NCBI RefSeq assembly: GCF_001687565.2
Contig: NZ_CP016534.2
Span: 3,600,501-3,664,500 of the forward strand
Direction: 5' to 3'
Length of the DNA stretch: 64,000 nucleotides
Origin: Planococcus antarcticus DSM 14505
Lineage (GTDB): Bacteria > Bacillota > Bacilli > Bacillales_A > Planococcaceae
Position 1 is the first letter of the stretch; each line of letters opens with the position of its first letter. The notes under the pieces are model-generated. The model was not told where the DNA came from and made no database searches. It was given only the letters and a program-made list of their open reading frames with translations. Positions 51,975 through 61,792 of the stretch are shown here, one piece after another. A program made the position numbers and the translations under genes.

Positions 51975-53252
51975 TTATTTTATTTGGCCGTTGCCGCGCA
52001 CGATGTATTTAGTCGACGTCAAAGCAGGCAGGCCCATTGGTCCGCGCGCATGGAGCTTCTGTGTGCTGATGCCGATTTCGGCGCCGAAGCCGAATTCAAA
52101 GCCATCCGTGAATCGGGTGGAAGCATTGTGATACACTGCTGCTGCATCAATTTCCATAAAGAATTGATCGACGTTTTCAGAGTTGGAAGAAATGATGGTT
52201 TCTGAATGCTTGGTTCCGTATGTGTTGATGTGCTCAATTGCTTCACTTACACCCTCAACGGTTTTCATCGCCACTTCCAGCCCCAAATACTCGGTTCCCC
52301 AATCTGCTTCTTCTGCAGGTCTCACATTAGGAAAGAGTTTCTGTACGGCCTCATCTCCATGGATTTCCACCTGATTGTCCAGCAATGCGCCTATCAATTC
52401 CGGTAAATGCTCCTCTGCCCAAGTTTTGTGGACCAGAATGCTTTCACAGGAATTACACACTGATGGCCGCTGTGTTTTGGCATTTAGCGCAATTGCCATG
52501 GCCATTTTGACATCCGCTGTCTCATCAATATAGACATGGCAGTTTCCTGCGCCAGTTTCTAATACCGGAACAGTAGAGTTTTGGACGACTGTCTGAATCA
52601 GCTTGGCACCCCCGCGAGGAATCAGCACATCAAGATACTGGTTGAGCTTGAACATATGGGAAGCTGCTTCCCTGCTCGTGTCTTCCAATAATTGAACTGA
52701 TTCAACTGGCAATTCACTCTTTTCAAGTGCACGGTGGATAACAGCAACAATCGCTTTATTGGAATGGATCGCTGTGGAACTGCCACGCAGTACTACAGCA
52801 TTACCGGTTTTTAGACATAAGCTGGAAGCATCGACCGTGACATTAGGGCGAGCTTCATAAATCATGCCCACAACGCCTAAAGGCACGCGAATTTTGGACA
52901 TTGTTAGACCGTTCGGACGCTCCCATTTTTCCAGCACTTCCCCGACAGGATCCGCCAACTTCGTCAATTGAATCAAAGCATCCGCCATATCTTTTAACCG
53001 AGGTTGATCCAGTTTCAGACGGTCTACCAGGGAATCACTCATTCCATTTTGGCGTCCTACTTCAACATCCTTGCTGTTTTCTTCCAGAATATAAGCTTGT
53101 TCTTCCAGCAATTGGACTGAAATGGAACGCAAAGCGTTGTTTTTTTGCTTGCTCGTTGACTTTGCCAATACTGCTGAAGCCTGTTTCGCTTGGATCGCTT
53201 TTTGAAGAAGTTCACTTTTTTCAATTTGCTGTTCTTGAAGAAGTTCGGTCAT
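51975..53252 (-). CDS. proA: Glutamate-5-semialdehyde dehydrogenase (gamma-glutamyl phosphate reductase)
   Basis: 425 aa from ATG at 53252, with AAAGGGG upstream. Second step of proline synthesis. Motifs are [73 protein letters not shown], the catalytic Cys in [16 protein letters not shown] and [31 protein letters not shown]. Immediately downstream of proB. Confidence 0.96.
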   Translation of the reverse strand: MTELLQEQQIEKSELLQKAIQAKQASAVLAKSTSKQKNNALRSISVQLLEEQAYILEENSKDVEVGRQNGMSDSLVDRLKLDQPRLKDMADALIQLTKLADPVGEVLEKWERPNGLTMSKIRVPLGVVGMIYEARPNVTVDASSLCLKTGNAVVLRGSSTAIHSNKAIVAVIHRALEKSELPVESVQLLEDTSREAASHMFKLNQYLDVLIPRGGAKLIQTVVQNSTVPVLETGAGNCHVYIDETADVKMAMAIALNAKTQRPSVCNSCESILVHKTWAEEHLPELIGALLDNQVEIHGDEAVQKLFPNVRPAEEADWGTEYLGLEVAMKTVEGVSEAIEHINTYGTKHSETIISSNSENVDQFFMEIDAAAVYHNASTRFTDGFEFGFGAEIGISTQKLHARGPMGLPALTSTKYIVRGNGQIK

Positions 53253-53280
53253 TCCTGATACCCCTTTCAATTTCTATTAC

Positions 53281-54051
53281 TCAAACACCCATTTTTGTTT
53301 TCACACCAATATAGGTCCCATCGCCTTTGCCCTGAAAAATATCGACCAGTTTTTCGCTGCCTGTACCGGAACCGATAAATACCTGAACGCCGAGAGCCAA
53401 TGCTGTACGAGCCGCTTCAACTTTGGATTTCATACCGCCAGTTCCGACATCAGAGCCGGCAGAAGATGTGGCTTCTACTAAATGATCAGGAATTTCTCGA
53501 AGATAGAGATATTTTTGAGCCTGAGGATTGGTTCTTGGATTGTCTCGGTATATCCCATTGATATCTGTTAAAATCATTAGGAAATCTGCGTGGACAAGTC
53601 CACTGACTAACGCCGATAGCATATCATTGTCTCCAAACGTCAGCTCTTTCACAGAAACCGAATCATTTTCATTGATGATCGGCATGACGTTTCGTTCTAA
53701 TAACTTTGAAATCGTATCATTGGCATTTTTATAAAGATCTTTTGTCAATAAAAGCTGTGCCGCTACAATACTGTGTTTTCTGCATTCATCTGCATAGGCC
53801 TGCAGCAACAGGCTTTGGCCTACCGCAGCGGCTGACTGCTTGTCAACCACCGTATCCGGACGTGATAAATAGCCCATGCTTGTGCATCCTGCAGCAACTG
53901 CTCCAGATGATATCAATATTACTTCGTGCCCATCTTGCTTTAAGCGAGCTAGTGCATCCACGTGCTCACGCAACTTTTCGATTGACAGTTTGCCACGTTC
54001 ATCTGTCAATGAGCTGCTGCCTATCTTCACAACAATTCTCTTCTTCTCCAC
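53281..54051 (-). CDS. proB: Glutamate 5-kinase, short form without PUA domain
   Basis: 256 aa, consisting only of the amino-acid-kinase domain: [112 protein letters not shown] and [27 protein letters not shown]. The 100-residue C-terminal PUA domain of typical ProB (about 370 aa) is absent and the reading ends at a clean stop 28 bp before proA. GTG start behind GGGTGGTGACTGCAC. Confidence 0.93.
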   Translation of the reverse strand: MEKKRIVVKIGSSSLTDERGKLSIEKLREHVDALARLKQDGHEVILISSGAVAAGCTSMGYLSRPDTVVDKQSAAAVGQSLLLQAYADECRKHSIVAAQLLLTKDLYKNANDTISKLLERNVMPIINENDSVSVKELTFGDNDMLSALVSGLVHADFLMILTDINGIYRDNPRTNPQAQKYLYLREIPDHLVEATSSAGSDVGTGGMKSKVEAARTALALGVQVFIGSGTGSEKLVDIFQGKGDGTYIGVKTKMGV

Positions 54052-54078
54052 GTGCAGTCACCACCCGATTTTAATAAA

Positions 54079-54118
54079 TAAAAAAAATTCTTCCATTTCA
54101 TCTAAAAGCGGAAGAACC
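54079..54118 (-). terminator. Leader hairpin upstream of proB (possible attenuator)
   Basis: Minus-strand GTTCTTCC...GGAAGAATTTTTTT, ending about 28 nt before the proB start. It is a terminator-like hairpin in the leader and could be an attenuator; no T-box core (GGTGGTACCGCG) was found beside it. The 54120-54460 stretch is AT-rich with no gene seen. Confidence 0.5.
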
Positions 54119-54463
54119 TTGTCTCCGTGACTTTATTTTATTAGCGTATTTCACCGAATTTGTTTAGTAGAGTTATTATGCACTATTTTGTATTTTAAGT
54201 CAATCTAACAAAGCGTTTTTCCTTTATAAAAGTGTTAAAGTATTTATTTTATACGATATATATGTATATTTATCCACGCTAATGAGATTTTCAAATGCAC
54301 GTTCCCTATGTATCGGTACTTCGATCAGATACCGACGGAATAACAGTTCAACTTATTCTATATAAAAAGAAAGTTAACTTATGTTGAAAATGTCAGTCTA
54401 TCACAACTACTTTACTCCGCAAACAGAACTTTAGACGGAAGAGCATCCGCAAATTTAAAACAA

Positions 54464-54491
54464 AAAAGCATGGATCCATAAGTCCATGCTT
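54464..54491 (-). terminator. Terminator of the TerD-like gene
   Basis: AGCATGGA / TCCATGCT arms followed on the minus strand by TTTTTTG. Confidence 0.75.
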
Positions 54492-54501
54492 GTCTCTTGG
54501 C

Positions 54502-54872
54502 TTATTTAGAACCCGCGCTCCATGTTATTTCCCAGCTAAAAGCTTTGGCCATGTCGCGGTGTCCAGCAAAATACTCGACCACTTTTTTGACGCTTAAGGT
54601 CTGATTTTTGCATTTTCAATCAGTGTAATGGCACACATCCTTTTGCCTTTACGATGTTCATCCAAACGGACTTCGAGATCAGGTCCGTTTTTTTGCTTTA
54701 ATGTGACGACTCCGTCCACTTTTCCTTCTGCATCCACCAGCAGTGCTACTGCATCCAAATCAATCGATGAATCCGTTTGGCTAACATCCCAGCCCAGGCC
54801 AATTTTCAATTGCTTTAAATCGGGATGCGCTTTCATTGAATCCACTTTTTGTCCTTTAACCAATACACCCAT
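54502..54872 (-). pseudogene. TerD-domain stress protein, frameshifted at an A5 run
   Basis: The frame opens MGVLVKGQKVDSMKAHPDLKQLKIGLGWDVSQTDSSIDLDAVALLVDAEGKVDGVV, a TerD-like start with the calcium-site Asp residues, and ends at CAITLIENAKIRP. In the adjacent frame the family C-terminus continues: KNQTLSVKKVVEYFAGHRDMAKAFSWEITWSAGSK, stopping at 54502. One extra A in the A5 run (T5 at 54605-54609) would restore a protein of about 123 aa. AAGGAGGGAAATGA precedes ATG. Confidence 0.78.
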
Positions 54873-54954
54873 TCATTTCCCTCCTTGAATGCTAGATTAT
54901 TTAATTTAACTATATCGTGAAATTTCCTATTTCCACTCTATTCTGTGTTTTCAC

Positions 54955-54991
54955 AAAAACAATCCCGCAAGGTTCTGCCCTGCGGGATTGT
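54955..54991 (-). terminator. Terminator of the cstA-type gene
   Basis: ACAATCCCGCA / TGCGGGATTGT arms; TTTTTGTG follows on the minus strand. Confidence 0.88.
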
Positions 54992-54999
54992 TGTATTTA

Positions 55000-56436
55000 T
55001 TATAGCGGGCGGTAATCTGCCTGCAGCTGCTTTAAGCTTCTGTATTTCAGGATTTGGGCTACATACCAGAGCAGTACTACTAAAGTAATGCATGCTCCGA
55101 TAATGGCGGACACCTGATAATCCATATTCAAGCCTTCCGGTGCATAGAAGATATACATCGATACAACTGCTGTCATGAAGATGGCGGGCACTCCAGCCAC
55201 CCAGTGGAACTTGAAGTTCTGCAACAGATAGACGGCAGCTGTCCAAAGCATAAATGTCGCCACCAGCTGATTGGTCCAGCCAACGTATCTCCAAAGAAAC
55301 GTGTAGTCGATCGTTGCCATATAGAAAGTTGGAATCGCTAGTGGAATCGTCACTAGAAGAATTTTTACTTTGCCTTGCATGTTGACAAACTTCGCAAGGA
55401 TGTCCGTCAAAATCATCCGTGACGAGCGAAGCGCCGTATCACCAGTTGTAATCGGTAAGATGATGACACCAAAAATGGCTAGCAACCCACCCATACCCCC
55501 AAGCAGGGTAATCGAGATTTCATTAACAACGCCTGATGGGCCTCCAGCAGCAAGTGCCGCGCCCAATCCATCTGTACCGTTGAAGAAAGTCATGCCGGCT
55601 GCTGCCCAGATCAAAGCGATGACACCTTCAATGATCATGGCTCCGTAAAAAATCTTGCGACCATCTGTTTCTTTCTTCATGGTCCTTGCAATGATTGGGC
55701 TCTGCGTGCAATGGAAACCGGAAATCGCTCCACATGAGATGGTCACCATCAATAATGGCCAAATCGGCAATCCACCCGGATGCAGGTTAGTAAAAGTGAG
55801 GTTTGGCATTGGTTTTCCGGAGAAGACCAATGCAACTGCTACTGCAATCGCCATGAACAATAAAATGCCACCTAATAGGGGGTAAATACGGCCAATCACT
55901 TTATTGATTGGCAAAATAGTCGCTAGGATAAAATAAAATAAAATAATAATCAAAGCAGTCATAAAGTTAAGCGGCGTAATTTGCGCAATCAATTGGGCAG
56001 GACCCGCAGTAAATGCGGCCGTTACCAATAGCATCAACACTAAAGAAAGACCGTTAATAAATACTTTGGCGTGTTGACCAAGATACTTTCCTACTAAAGT
56101 TGGAAATTGGGCACCTCCATGGCGCATCGACATAACGCCTGAAAAGTAATCATGCACCCCACCAGCAAAAATACTGCCAACGACGATCCAGACAAAAGCA
56201 ACTGGCCCGTATAGTGCTCCGGCAACTGCTCCATATATCGGGCCAAGACCCGCGATATTCAATAATTGAATCAAATTTCCTTTCCACCAGCTCATCGGCA
56301 CGAAGTCCAATGTATCTGTTTTGGAATAAGCCGGAGTTGGTGTGTTGTCATCGACTCCAAAAACACGTTCAATGAATTTCGAATAAAATACATATCCTAA
56401 AACAAGTAAGACAAGGGCAGCAAAAAAGGTGATCAT
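55000..56436 (-). CDS. cstA: Carbon starvation protein CstA-family carrier
   Basis: 478 aa, about 12-14 TM segments. CstA-family signature parts: DFVPMSWWKGNLIQLLNIAGLGPIYGAVAGALYGPVAFVWIVVGSIFAGGVHDYFSGVMSMRHGGAQFPTLVGKYLG and ISCGAISGFHCTQSPIIARTMKKETDGRKIFYGAMIIEGVIALIWAA. Members import pyruvate or peptides. It is the shorter type, lacking the C-terminal extension of E. coli CstA (about 700 aa). ATCAGGAGGAACCGCCAT precedes ATG. Single gene. Confidence 0.93.
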   Translation of the reverse strand: MITFFAALVLLVLGYVFYSKFIERVFGVDDNTPTPAYSKTDTLDFVPMSWWKGNLIQLLNIAGLGPIYGAVAGALYGPVAFVWIVVGSIFAGGVHDYFSGVMSMRHGGAQFPTLVGKYLGQHAKVFINGLSLVLMLLVTAAFTAGPAQLIAQITPLNFMTALIIILFYFILATILPINKVIGRIYPLLGGILLFMAIAVAVALVFSGKPMPNLTFTNLHPGGLPIWPLLMVTISCGAISGFHCTQSPIIARTMKKETDGRKIFYGAMIIEGVIALIWAAAGMTFFNGTDGLGAALAAGGPSGVVNEISITLLGGMGGLLAIFGVIILPITTGDTALRSSRMILTDILAKFVNMQGKVKILLVTIPLAIPTFYMATIDYTFLWRYVGWTNQLVATFMLWTAAVYLLQNFKFHWVAGVPAIFMTAVVSMYIFYAPEGLNMDYQVSAIIGACITLVVLLWYVAQILKYRSLKQLQADYRPL

Positions 56437-56673
56437 ATGGCGGTTCCTCCTGATGTCGTGTTACAAGCATAAATTATGATAACACGTTTATTCAATATAT
56501 AAACATAATATTTAGAAAAAAACAAATATATTGTAAAATACCTATGGTAAACATATATGCATGAGAACTACTGATTTCATAGACCTATATAGGAATTTTT
56601 TCACATACTTAGAATAGTATTTACAAACAAAATCGATTAAAAATATTATACTTTAATCGATTTTTGACCTTTT

Positions 56674-56711
56674 AAAAAAGCGCACAGGAAAAATTTCTCC
56701 TGTACGCTTTT
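56674..56711 (-). terminator. Terminator of the HAAS-domain gene
   Basis: AAAAGCGTACAGGA / TCCTGTGCGCTTTT arms with one mismatch, eight-base loop and T tail on the minus strand. Confidence 0.85.
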
Positions 56712-56719
56712 GACCTTAT

Positions 56720-57721
56720 TCAAATTCTTGCTTTCCGAATGCCCTGTATCGCGTCGACAGCCGAAGAAATAATCACGATTACCACCACGCTGCCAATCAG
56801 CCAATTGAGAGCGGATAATCCACCGAACACATCTTCGAGTCCTTGGCGGAATGCCTGATTGATCAAGTTGGAATTGGTGAAAATCAGCACAAAAATCAGT
56901 ACGGAAGTAAGTTGGACAAAGGTGTTGAACAGCGCCAATTTATTGGTCCATTGCAAGGCCCGCCATTGATAGACAGCCAATGTGATTTCCATTACCACGA
57001 CCAGGATGATCAAAGGCCAATAGGAAACCAGCACTTCCTGATTAAAAATCGGCGTCGTAAATTCCAGTCCGCCCCGCTGTCCTTCCTGGTAAATCCCGAG
57101 CAGCTTATCCGCATTAAAGTAAACGGTCGTCCAAATTGCTGCCCAAATTAAACTGCCGAATATTTGGCTCTTTGGAATTTTTTTCTCTTTCGAGACATGC
57201 GGCCGCTCTTGAGACTCCCTCAGGTCATCCGGTGTCCATTCTTCAAAATTCAGTGCGAGCGGCCTTTGTGATTTTGAATGTTCAGCCCGCTCAACTACCG
57301 CCAGCACCAGCGTCAGCCAAAACACTGCCTGAATCACCGTATTGATGATTCCTGAGATGATTCCGCCCATTAAATCCCCGATAATGACGAAGACCGGCTC
57401 TTCTCCTGCTCCTGACACAATCGTCACAATCAGAACAATGATGGTGGTCACCGTAATGGCGATCGGGAGAATGAGCTTCAACAACTGAAGGTATAGATCA
57501 TAGTACCGTGGGCCTATCAAATGCATCGGCCGGTCGGCATAGCCGCTTGCCAGAACAGCAGGATGCCCCAGTTCAGAAAGAATGTTTTTAGCGTCCTGTT
57601 CGGAATAATCCTCCGGCAGCATCGCTCCAATCTTTGACCGCAACTCCAGCTCTACTTCATGGCGTTTTTTCTCGGGAAGCCTCTTCTTTACTTCCTCGAT
57701 GTACAGTTCAATCAGTTTCAT
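56720..57721 (-). CDS. HAAS-domain membrane protein
   Basis: 333 aa from ATG at 57721 (MKLIELYIEEVKKRLPEKKRHEVELELRSKIGAMLPEDYSEQDAKNILSELGHPAVLASGYADRP), an N-terminal HAAS/permease-prefix domain. GAAGGGA lies nine bases upstream. About six TM segments follow with a cytoplasmic linker (EHSKSQRPLALNFEEWTPDDLRES). Unlike the 25104 protein it has no PadR gene next to it. Function unknown. Confidence 0.8.
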   Translation of the reverse strand: MKLIELYIEEVKKRLPEKKRHEVELELRSKIGAMLPEDYSEQDAKNILSELGHPAVLASGYADRPMHLIGPRYYDLYLQLLKLILPIAITVTTIIVLIVTIVSGAGEEPVFVIIGDLMGGIISGIINTVIQAVFWLTLVLAVVERAEHSKSQRPLALNFEEWTPDDLRESQERPHVSKEKKIPKSQIFGSLIWAAIWTTVYFNADKLLGIYQEGQRGGLEFTTPIFNQEVLVSYWPLIILVVVMEITLAVYQWRALQWTNKLALFNTFVQLTSVLIFVLIFTNSNLINQAFRQGLEDVFGGLSALNWLIGSVVVIVIISSAVDAIQGIRKARI

Positions 57722-57940
57722 AGTAAACATTCCCTTCTACTAAATGGCTATAGCTGCTTTGTTGTTCTCTTTAGCCGTCTGTAAACTGAACTTCACTCTG
57801 CGCGGTTGATTCCATTCTTTTCTTGCTATTGTATTATCATACACCCTAGCTTTTATTTAAAAACACCATTTACCTTAAAATTCAGATGATTTATTTCTGG
57901 TCAACTTAACGACACTCCGTGAGCCGATTCTTTAGAAACA

Positions 57941-57978
57941 AAAAAAGCAGGCTCATGTCAATGAGCCTGCCGAGCTTT
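57941..57978 (-). terminator. Terminator of the 57988 lipoprotein gene
   Basis: GCAGGCTCAT / ATGAGCCTGC stem with TTTTTTTG on the minus strand. Confidence 0.88.
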
Positions 57979-57987
57979 TGCTGCTGG

Positions 57988-58632
57988 TTATTCGAAGCGC
58001 TTGTTGAATGTCAATGCTTCTGCTATTTTATCTTCCTGGCTGTCATAGACATCGCTTGTAGTGATTGTCACCCAATCAAAGCTGCCATCTTTGACAATAA
58101 ATCCGATATTGCCCCGCTTGGTTTCACCGGCGGCAAGTTCACCGTTCAATTCTTCCAGGTAAATATCATCTTCCCAAATCTTCAGTTCCTTTGCAGCTGT
58201 TTCCAATAAAGCCACTGGCGCAAAATGCAGCGGTTCATCCGAAGTATTGGTGATTTCTACGAACATTTTTACGACTCTAAATTCCTGCTCATGCGTATAG
58301 GAATGGAAAAAATCAATCAAGCTGTAATCAGGCTGCAATTGAAGGATTTTTGATTCCGCTACAGTCAGGTCAACCGGCCCCACGTCATAGGTTTCCTTGT
58401 CCATGTTCACCGCTTTTACTGTAACTTCCCCTTTTTCATCCCGCTTGTTTTGCCCAACTTCCTGCAGCATGCGGTCATCCGTTACTTGAGGACTTAGGAC
58501 ATAGTCTTCGTAATACGCTGGAATATCATTTTGCCCCGTGGCAGCCGAAGCCACCACTGTTGAATCTGCCTGTTCCGTACACCCCCCAAGCAAGAACGCG
58601 GAGAGCGTCAATAAATAAACGGCCTTTTTCAT
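57988..58632 (-). CDS. Lipoprotein of unknown function (DUF4352/DUF5067-like beta fold)
   Basis: 214 aa. Lipoprotein signal with lipobox LLGGC (MKKAVYLLTLSAFLLGGCTEQ). The C-terminal half, EQEFRVVKMFVEITNTSDEPLHFAPVALLETAAKELKIWEDDIYLEELNGELAAGETKRGNIGFIVKDG, reads as the immunoglobulin-like fold of DUF4352-type secreted proteins. It is 35 bp downstream of the alkaline phosphatase gene and may share its transcript. Confidence 0.8.
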   Translation of the reverse strand: MKKAVYLLTLSAFLLGGCTEQADSTVVASAATGQNDIPAYYEDYVLSPQVTDDRMLQEVGQNKRDEKGEVTVKAVNMDKETYDVGPVDLTVAESKILQLQPDYSLIDFFHSYTHEQEFRVVKMFVEITNTSDEPLHFAPVALLETAAKELKIWEDDIYLEELNGELAAGETKRGNIGFIVKDGSFDWVTITTSDVYDSQEDKIAEALTFNKRFE

Positions 58633-58667
58633 GTCAGTTCCTCATTTCACTGCTGTTTTATGATGCC

Positions 58668-60089
58668 TTACTTATCGTTGATTTCAACTTTCGCTTTCAA
58701 TAAATCAAAGATGATTTTTGCGTGGTCGGTGTTGTCCAGCTGCCCTGCGAATTTATCGCTTGCTGGACCGTATGCATAAACAGGAACATCTTCCCCTGTA
58801 TGGCCACCGGTTGTCCAGCCGGTATGCGAACGTTTATCGAAAATCTTTTCGATGGAATTGTCGATAGCTGTATACTTGCCATCCGCTCCCGCCTTTTTCA
58901 CGGCACCAATTTCTTCAGCTGTTAGGTCAAGGTCGATATACTCGCTTAAGATTTCTTCCACGCCAGCGCCGCCAACGATTTGTTCAGCCATGAAATCCGG
59001 GGTGCGTTTTGCCGCTTTGATCGGCTCTCCGAACCAGTTATAAATGCCGTCCGCTCCGATAGAAAAGCCCCCCGTCGAATGGTCAGCCGTTGCAACGACT
59101 AACGTATTGCCGTCTTCTTCAGCAAATTTGATCGCTGCCTGGAAGGCTTTGTCATAGTCTTCCATTTCGCTCATCGCAGCCACAATGTCGTTGTCATGCC
59201 CTGCCCAGTCAACCTGGCTTCCTTCTACCATAAGGAAAAAGCCTTCTTCATCTTCTGACAACCGGTCGATGGCCGATTCCGTCATCTCTGCCAATGATGG
59301 CGTGCTATCGTCACGATCGATCATTTTCGGAAGACCCGCCGGTGCAAACAATCCAAGCACTTGCTCGTCATCGTTGTCTAATAACTCATTTCGGTCTGTA
59401 ATATAGCTGTAGCCGTCTTCTTGAAACTCCTCCGTAAGGTCACGGTCCTTCCGGTCGAACAAATCGACTCCTCCGCCCAGGAGAACATCAACTTTGTGTT
59501 CACCATTAATCAATTCGTCGTAATAATCATCCTCAATGGCGTTCATGTTCTTGCGAGCAATGTCATGAGCTCCGAATGATGCCGGTGTCGCATGTGTGAT
59601 TTCAGATGTTGCAACGAGTCCTGTCGCTTTGCCTTTTTCTTTGGCTGCTTCAAGGACTGTTTTCACTTCACTTTCGTCGTTATCGACAGCGATTGCATTG
59701 TTATAGGTTTTAATGCCAGCAGCCATGGCTGTGGCTGCTGAAGCAGAATCTGTGATGTTTTGTTCTGGATCTTCCGGGTAAGTTGATTGTTGTCCGACCA
59801 AGTACGAATCGAAAGACATGTCTTCAACTAACTTAGTCGAAGCCTCGTCCTGCAAGTATCGGTAAGCGGAGGTATAAGACGTTCCGACACCGTCACCAAT
59901 CAGGAAAATAACGTTCTGTACTTTGTCTTTTTTGCCGCTTTTGCCTTGGCTATGCTCAGGTGCTTTTCCCTGGTTGCCGCCTGGAGCCTGCGCTTCGGCT
60001 GCTAATGAAAAAGAGCTGATGCCTGTCAGCGCCACTGCGGAAGCTAAAGCAATCGGAAGTGCTTTCACTTTCAACTTTTTATGTATCAT
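58668..60089 (-). CDS. Secreted alkaline phosphatase (PhoA type)
   Basis: 473 aa with signal peptide (ALPIALASAVALTGISSFSLAAEA) and a basic Gly/Lys linker (GGNQGKAPEHSQGKSGKKDK). Active-site features are VIFLIGDGVGTSYTSAY (metal Asp), NITDSASAATAMAAGIKTYNN with nucleophile Ser about 115, THATPASFGAH, VEGSQVDWAGHDND, TADHSTGG and GWTTGGHTGEDVPVYAYGP. Scavenges phosphate from monoesters outside the cell; Pho-box control was not checked. GGAGGGAAAAAA precedes ATG. Confidence 0.95.
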   Translation of the reverse strand: MIHKKLKVKALPIALASAVALTGISSFSLAAEAQAPGGNQGKAPEHSQGKSGKKDKVQNVIFLIGDGVGTSYTSAYRYLQDEASTKLVEDMSFDSYLVGQQSTYPEDPEQNITDSASAATAMAAGIKTYNNAIAVDNDESEVKTVLEAAKEKGKATGLVATSEITHATPASFGAHDIARKNMNAIEDDYYDELINGEHKVDVLLGGGVDLFDRKDRDLTEEFQEDGYSYITDRNELLDNDDEQVLGLFAPAGLPKMIDRDDSTPSLAEMTESAIDRLSEDEEGFFLMVEGSQVDWAGHDNDIVAAMSEMEDYDKAFQAAIKFAEEDGNTLVVATADHSTGGFSIGADGIYNWFGEPIKAAKRTPDFMAEQIVGGAGVEEILSEYIDLDLTAEEIGAVKKAGADGKYTAIDNSIEKIFDKRSHTGWTTGGHTGEDVPVYAYGPASDKFAGQLDNTDHAKIIFDLLKAKVEINDK

Positions 60090-60204
60090 TTTTTTCCCTC
60101 CAGTCAGTTGATGAACAAACTCAGTATAGGGTTTGATTGTTAAGCGCTGACGAGGGATTTGTTTAGCTTTTGCAAACTGTAAAAAATAGGTATTTTAACG
60201 CAAT

Positions 60205-60236
60205 ACAAAAAGCCCAGAACATTTTCTGAGCTTTAG
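60205..60236 (-). terminator. Terminator of the Bcr-type exporter gene
   Basis: AAAGCTCAGAA / TTCTGGGCTTT arms and TTG tail on the minus strand, next to the stop codon. Confidence 0.75.
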
Positions 60237-60237
60237 A

Positions 60238-61443
60238 TTATTTGACAGTCGATACAGTAGAGTTTTTTGCCAGCAACAGATAGGCCAGTAGTGCGATCAA
60301 GCACATAAAGAAGATGATCAGTCCCATGGGAACTGCTGTATTTTCTCCGGCAATTCCCACTAAGGGTGCAGTCGCGGCTCCGAGGATAAAAGGGAGCAGC
60401 CCTAGCAATGCGGAGGCGCTTCCTGCCACATGCCCCTGGCTTTCCATCGCAAGAGTAAAGGCGGCCGTACCCACTACACCAATCGACGTGATGAAAAAGA
60501 AGATAGGGATAACAACCGTCCATAAAGGACCCTCCAGAAGAATCACCGCCAATAAAACGCCTCCTGCACTTGTCGCCGTATAAAGGGCCGTTTCCAAAAA
60601 CCGCTTTTCCGACCAGATATATGAAAAACGGCCGACAGCGTAACTGCCGATAATCAGTCCGATGCCATTCATTCCGAACAGAAGGCTGAATGCCTGGGGT
60701 GACGCCCCGTAGATGTTCTGGTAGATGAAAGGAGTCCCCGATACATAAGCAAAAACACCGCCGATCAGAAAGCCTTGGGCCAACGCATAACCGGTAAACT
60801 GGCGGTTCTTCAAAATCCCCGCAAAATTACTAAAGGTCGACTTCAAGTTGCTTGAAACGCGTTTTTCAGGCGGCAAGCTTTCCTTTAGTCGAAAAGCAGA
60901 AACTAGCAGTAGGATAATCCCAAGCAGGGTCAGCACCAGGAAAATCCCTCTCCAGTCTGCAAACAGTAAAACTCCGCTGCCGACAGAAGGAGCGAGTAAC
61001 GGCACCAGATTGTTCACGACCATCAATAAGGCAAATAATCTTGTCAATTCTGCTCCGTTGCTGACATCTCGCACTATTGCCCGGGAAATAACCAGCCCAC
61101 CAGAAGCCGCAAAGCCCTGCACAAAACGCAGCAGAACGAATATGTAGATGTTTGGAGCAAATATACAAGCCACTGATGCCAAGACATAGCCAACCAGGGA
61201 AATCAGCAGCGGCTTTCGTCTTCCCTGCACATCACTGAGTGCACCAGTGATCAATTGGCCGACTGCGAGTCCGAGCAAACAAGCGGTCAAACTCAATTGA
61301 ACTGAAGTGGCATTTGTTTCATAGACGTCCGCAAGAATTGGAAAAGCCGGTAAATACATATCAATCGTAAACGGAATCAACGAAGTCAAAGCACCCATCA
61401 GCAAAATAAAATGGACACGTTTTAAGCCAGTCAAACTTTCCAA
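60238..61443 (-). CDS. MFS multidrug exporter, Bcr/CflA family
   Basis: 401 aa, 12 TM segments; start TTG at 61443 behind AGAAGGTGTGAAGTA. Bcr/CflA signatures: LIPFTIDMYLPAFPILADVYETNATSVQLSLTACLLGLAVGQLITGALSDVQGRRKPLLI (TM1-3) and LRFVQGFAASGGLVISRAIVRDVSNG. Such proteins export bicyclomycin, chloramphenicol or cysteine-like compounds; substrate here unknown. The second half is SALLGLLPFILGAATAPLVG. Confidence 0.92.
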   Translation of the reverse strand: MESLTGLKRVHFILLMGALTSLIPFTIDMYLPAFPILADVYETNATSVQLSLTACLLGLAVGQLITGALSDVQGRRKPLLISLVGYVLASVACIFAPNIYIFVLLRFVQGFAASGGLVISRAIVRDVSNGAELTRLFALLMVVNNLVPLLAPSVGSGVLLFADWRGIFLVLTLLGIILLLVSAFRLKESLPPEKRVSSNLKSTFSNFAGILKNRQFTGYALAQGFLIGGVFAYVSGTPFIYQNIYGASPQAFSLLFGMNGIGLIIGSYAVGRFSYIWSEKRFLETALYTATSAGGVLLAVILLEGPLWTVVIPIFFFITSIGVVGTAAFTLAMESQGHVAGSASALLGLLPFILGAATAPLVGIAGENTAVPMGLIIFFMCLIALLAYLLLAKNSTVSTVK

Positions 61444-61519
61444 TACTTCACACCTTCTTTTCTTTCATAGAAATAAACAATATGAGGTGAACTAAAATCA
61501 GCTTTCTCAAGCCTGAAAA

Positions 61520-61660
61520 AATCGCTACAGGGTGAAGCTTTCCGCTCTTCCTTCTAAAGATTGTCCAGCTGCGCGACCCGTATCCTATGGAAGCGCAAGA
61601 AGAGTTGGCTTACGGAATATCCACAGCGCAATACCTACTAAATTAATTAGTTCAACATAC
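61520..61660. repeat. Partial interspersed repeat
   Basis: GAAGCTTTCCGCTCTTCCTTCT, GTCCAGCTGCGCGACCCGTATCC, GGCTTACGGAATATCC and AATTAGTTCAACATACATGA. The 3' phrases match the copies at 16680-16880 and 19200-19260. Nothing else is seen in the 61444-61792 gap. Confidence 0.6.
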
Positions 61661-61792
61661 ATGATTCATCCAAGATTCGATTTCCTGCTTGTAGTAAAAT
61701 TGCCGTTTTCTAACGTAACATAAAAATCCCTTTCTTTCTTTAAATATGTTCTCTTTTATCGTTTTTTTAATCTGACATTCCACAAGACAGCT

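Noticed and set aside
54052..54160. T-box riboswitch upstream of proB
   Set aside because: No GGTGGTACCGCG-type anti-terminator bulge or specifier stem; only a simple terminator-like hairpin is seen.
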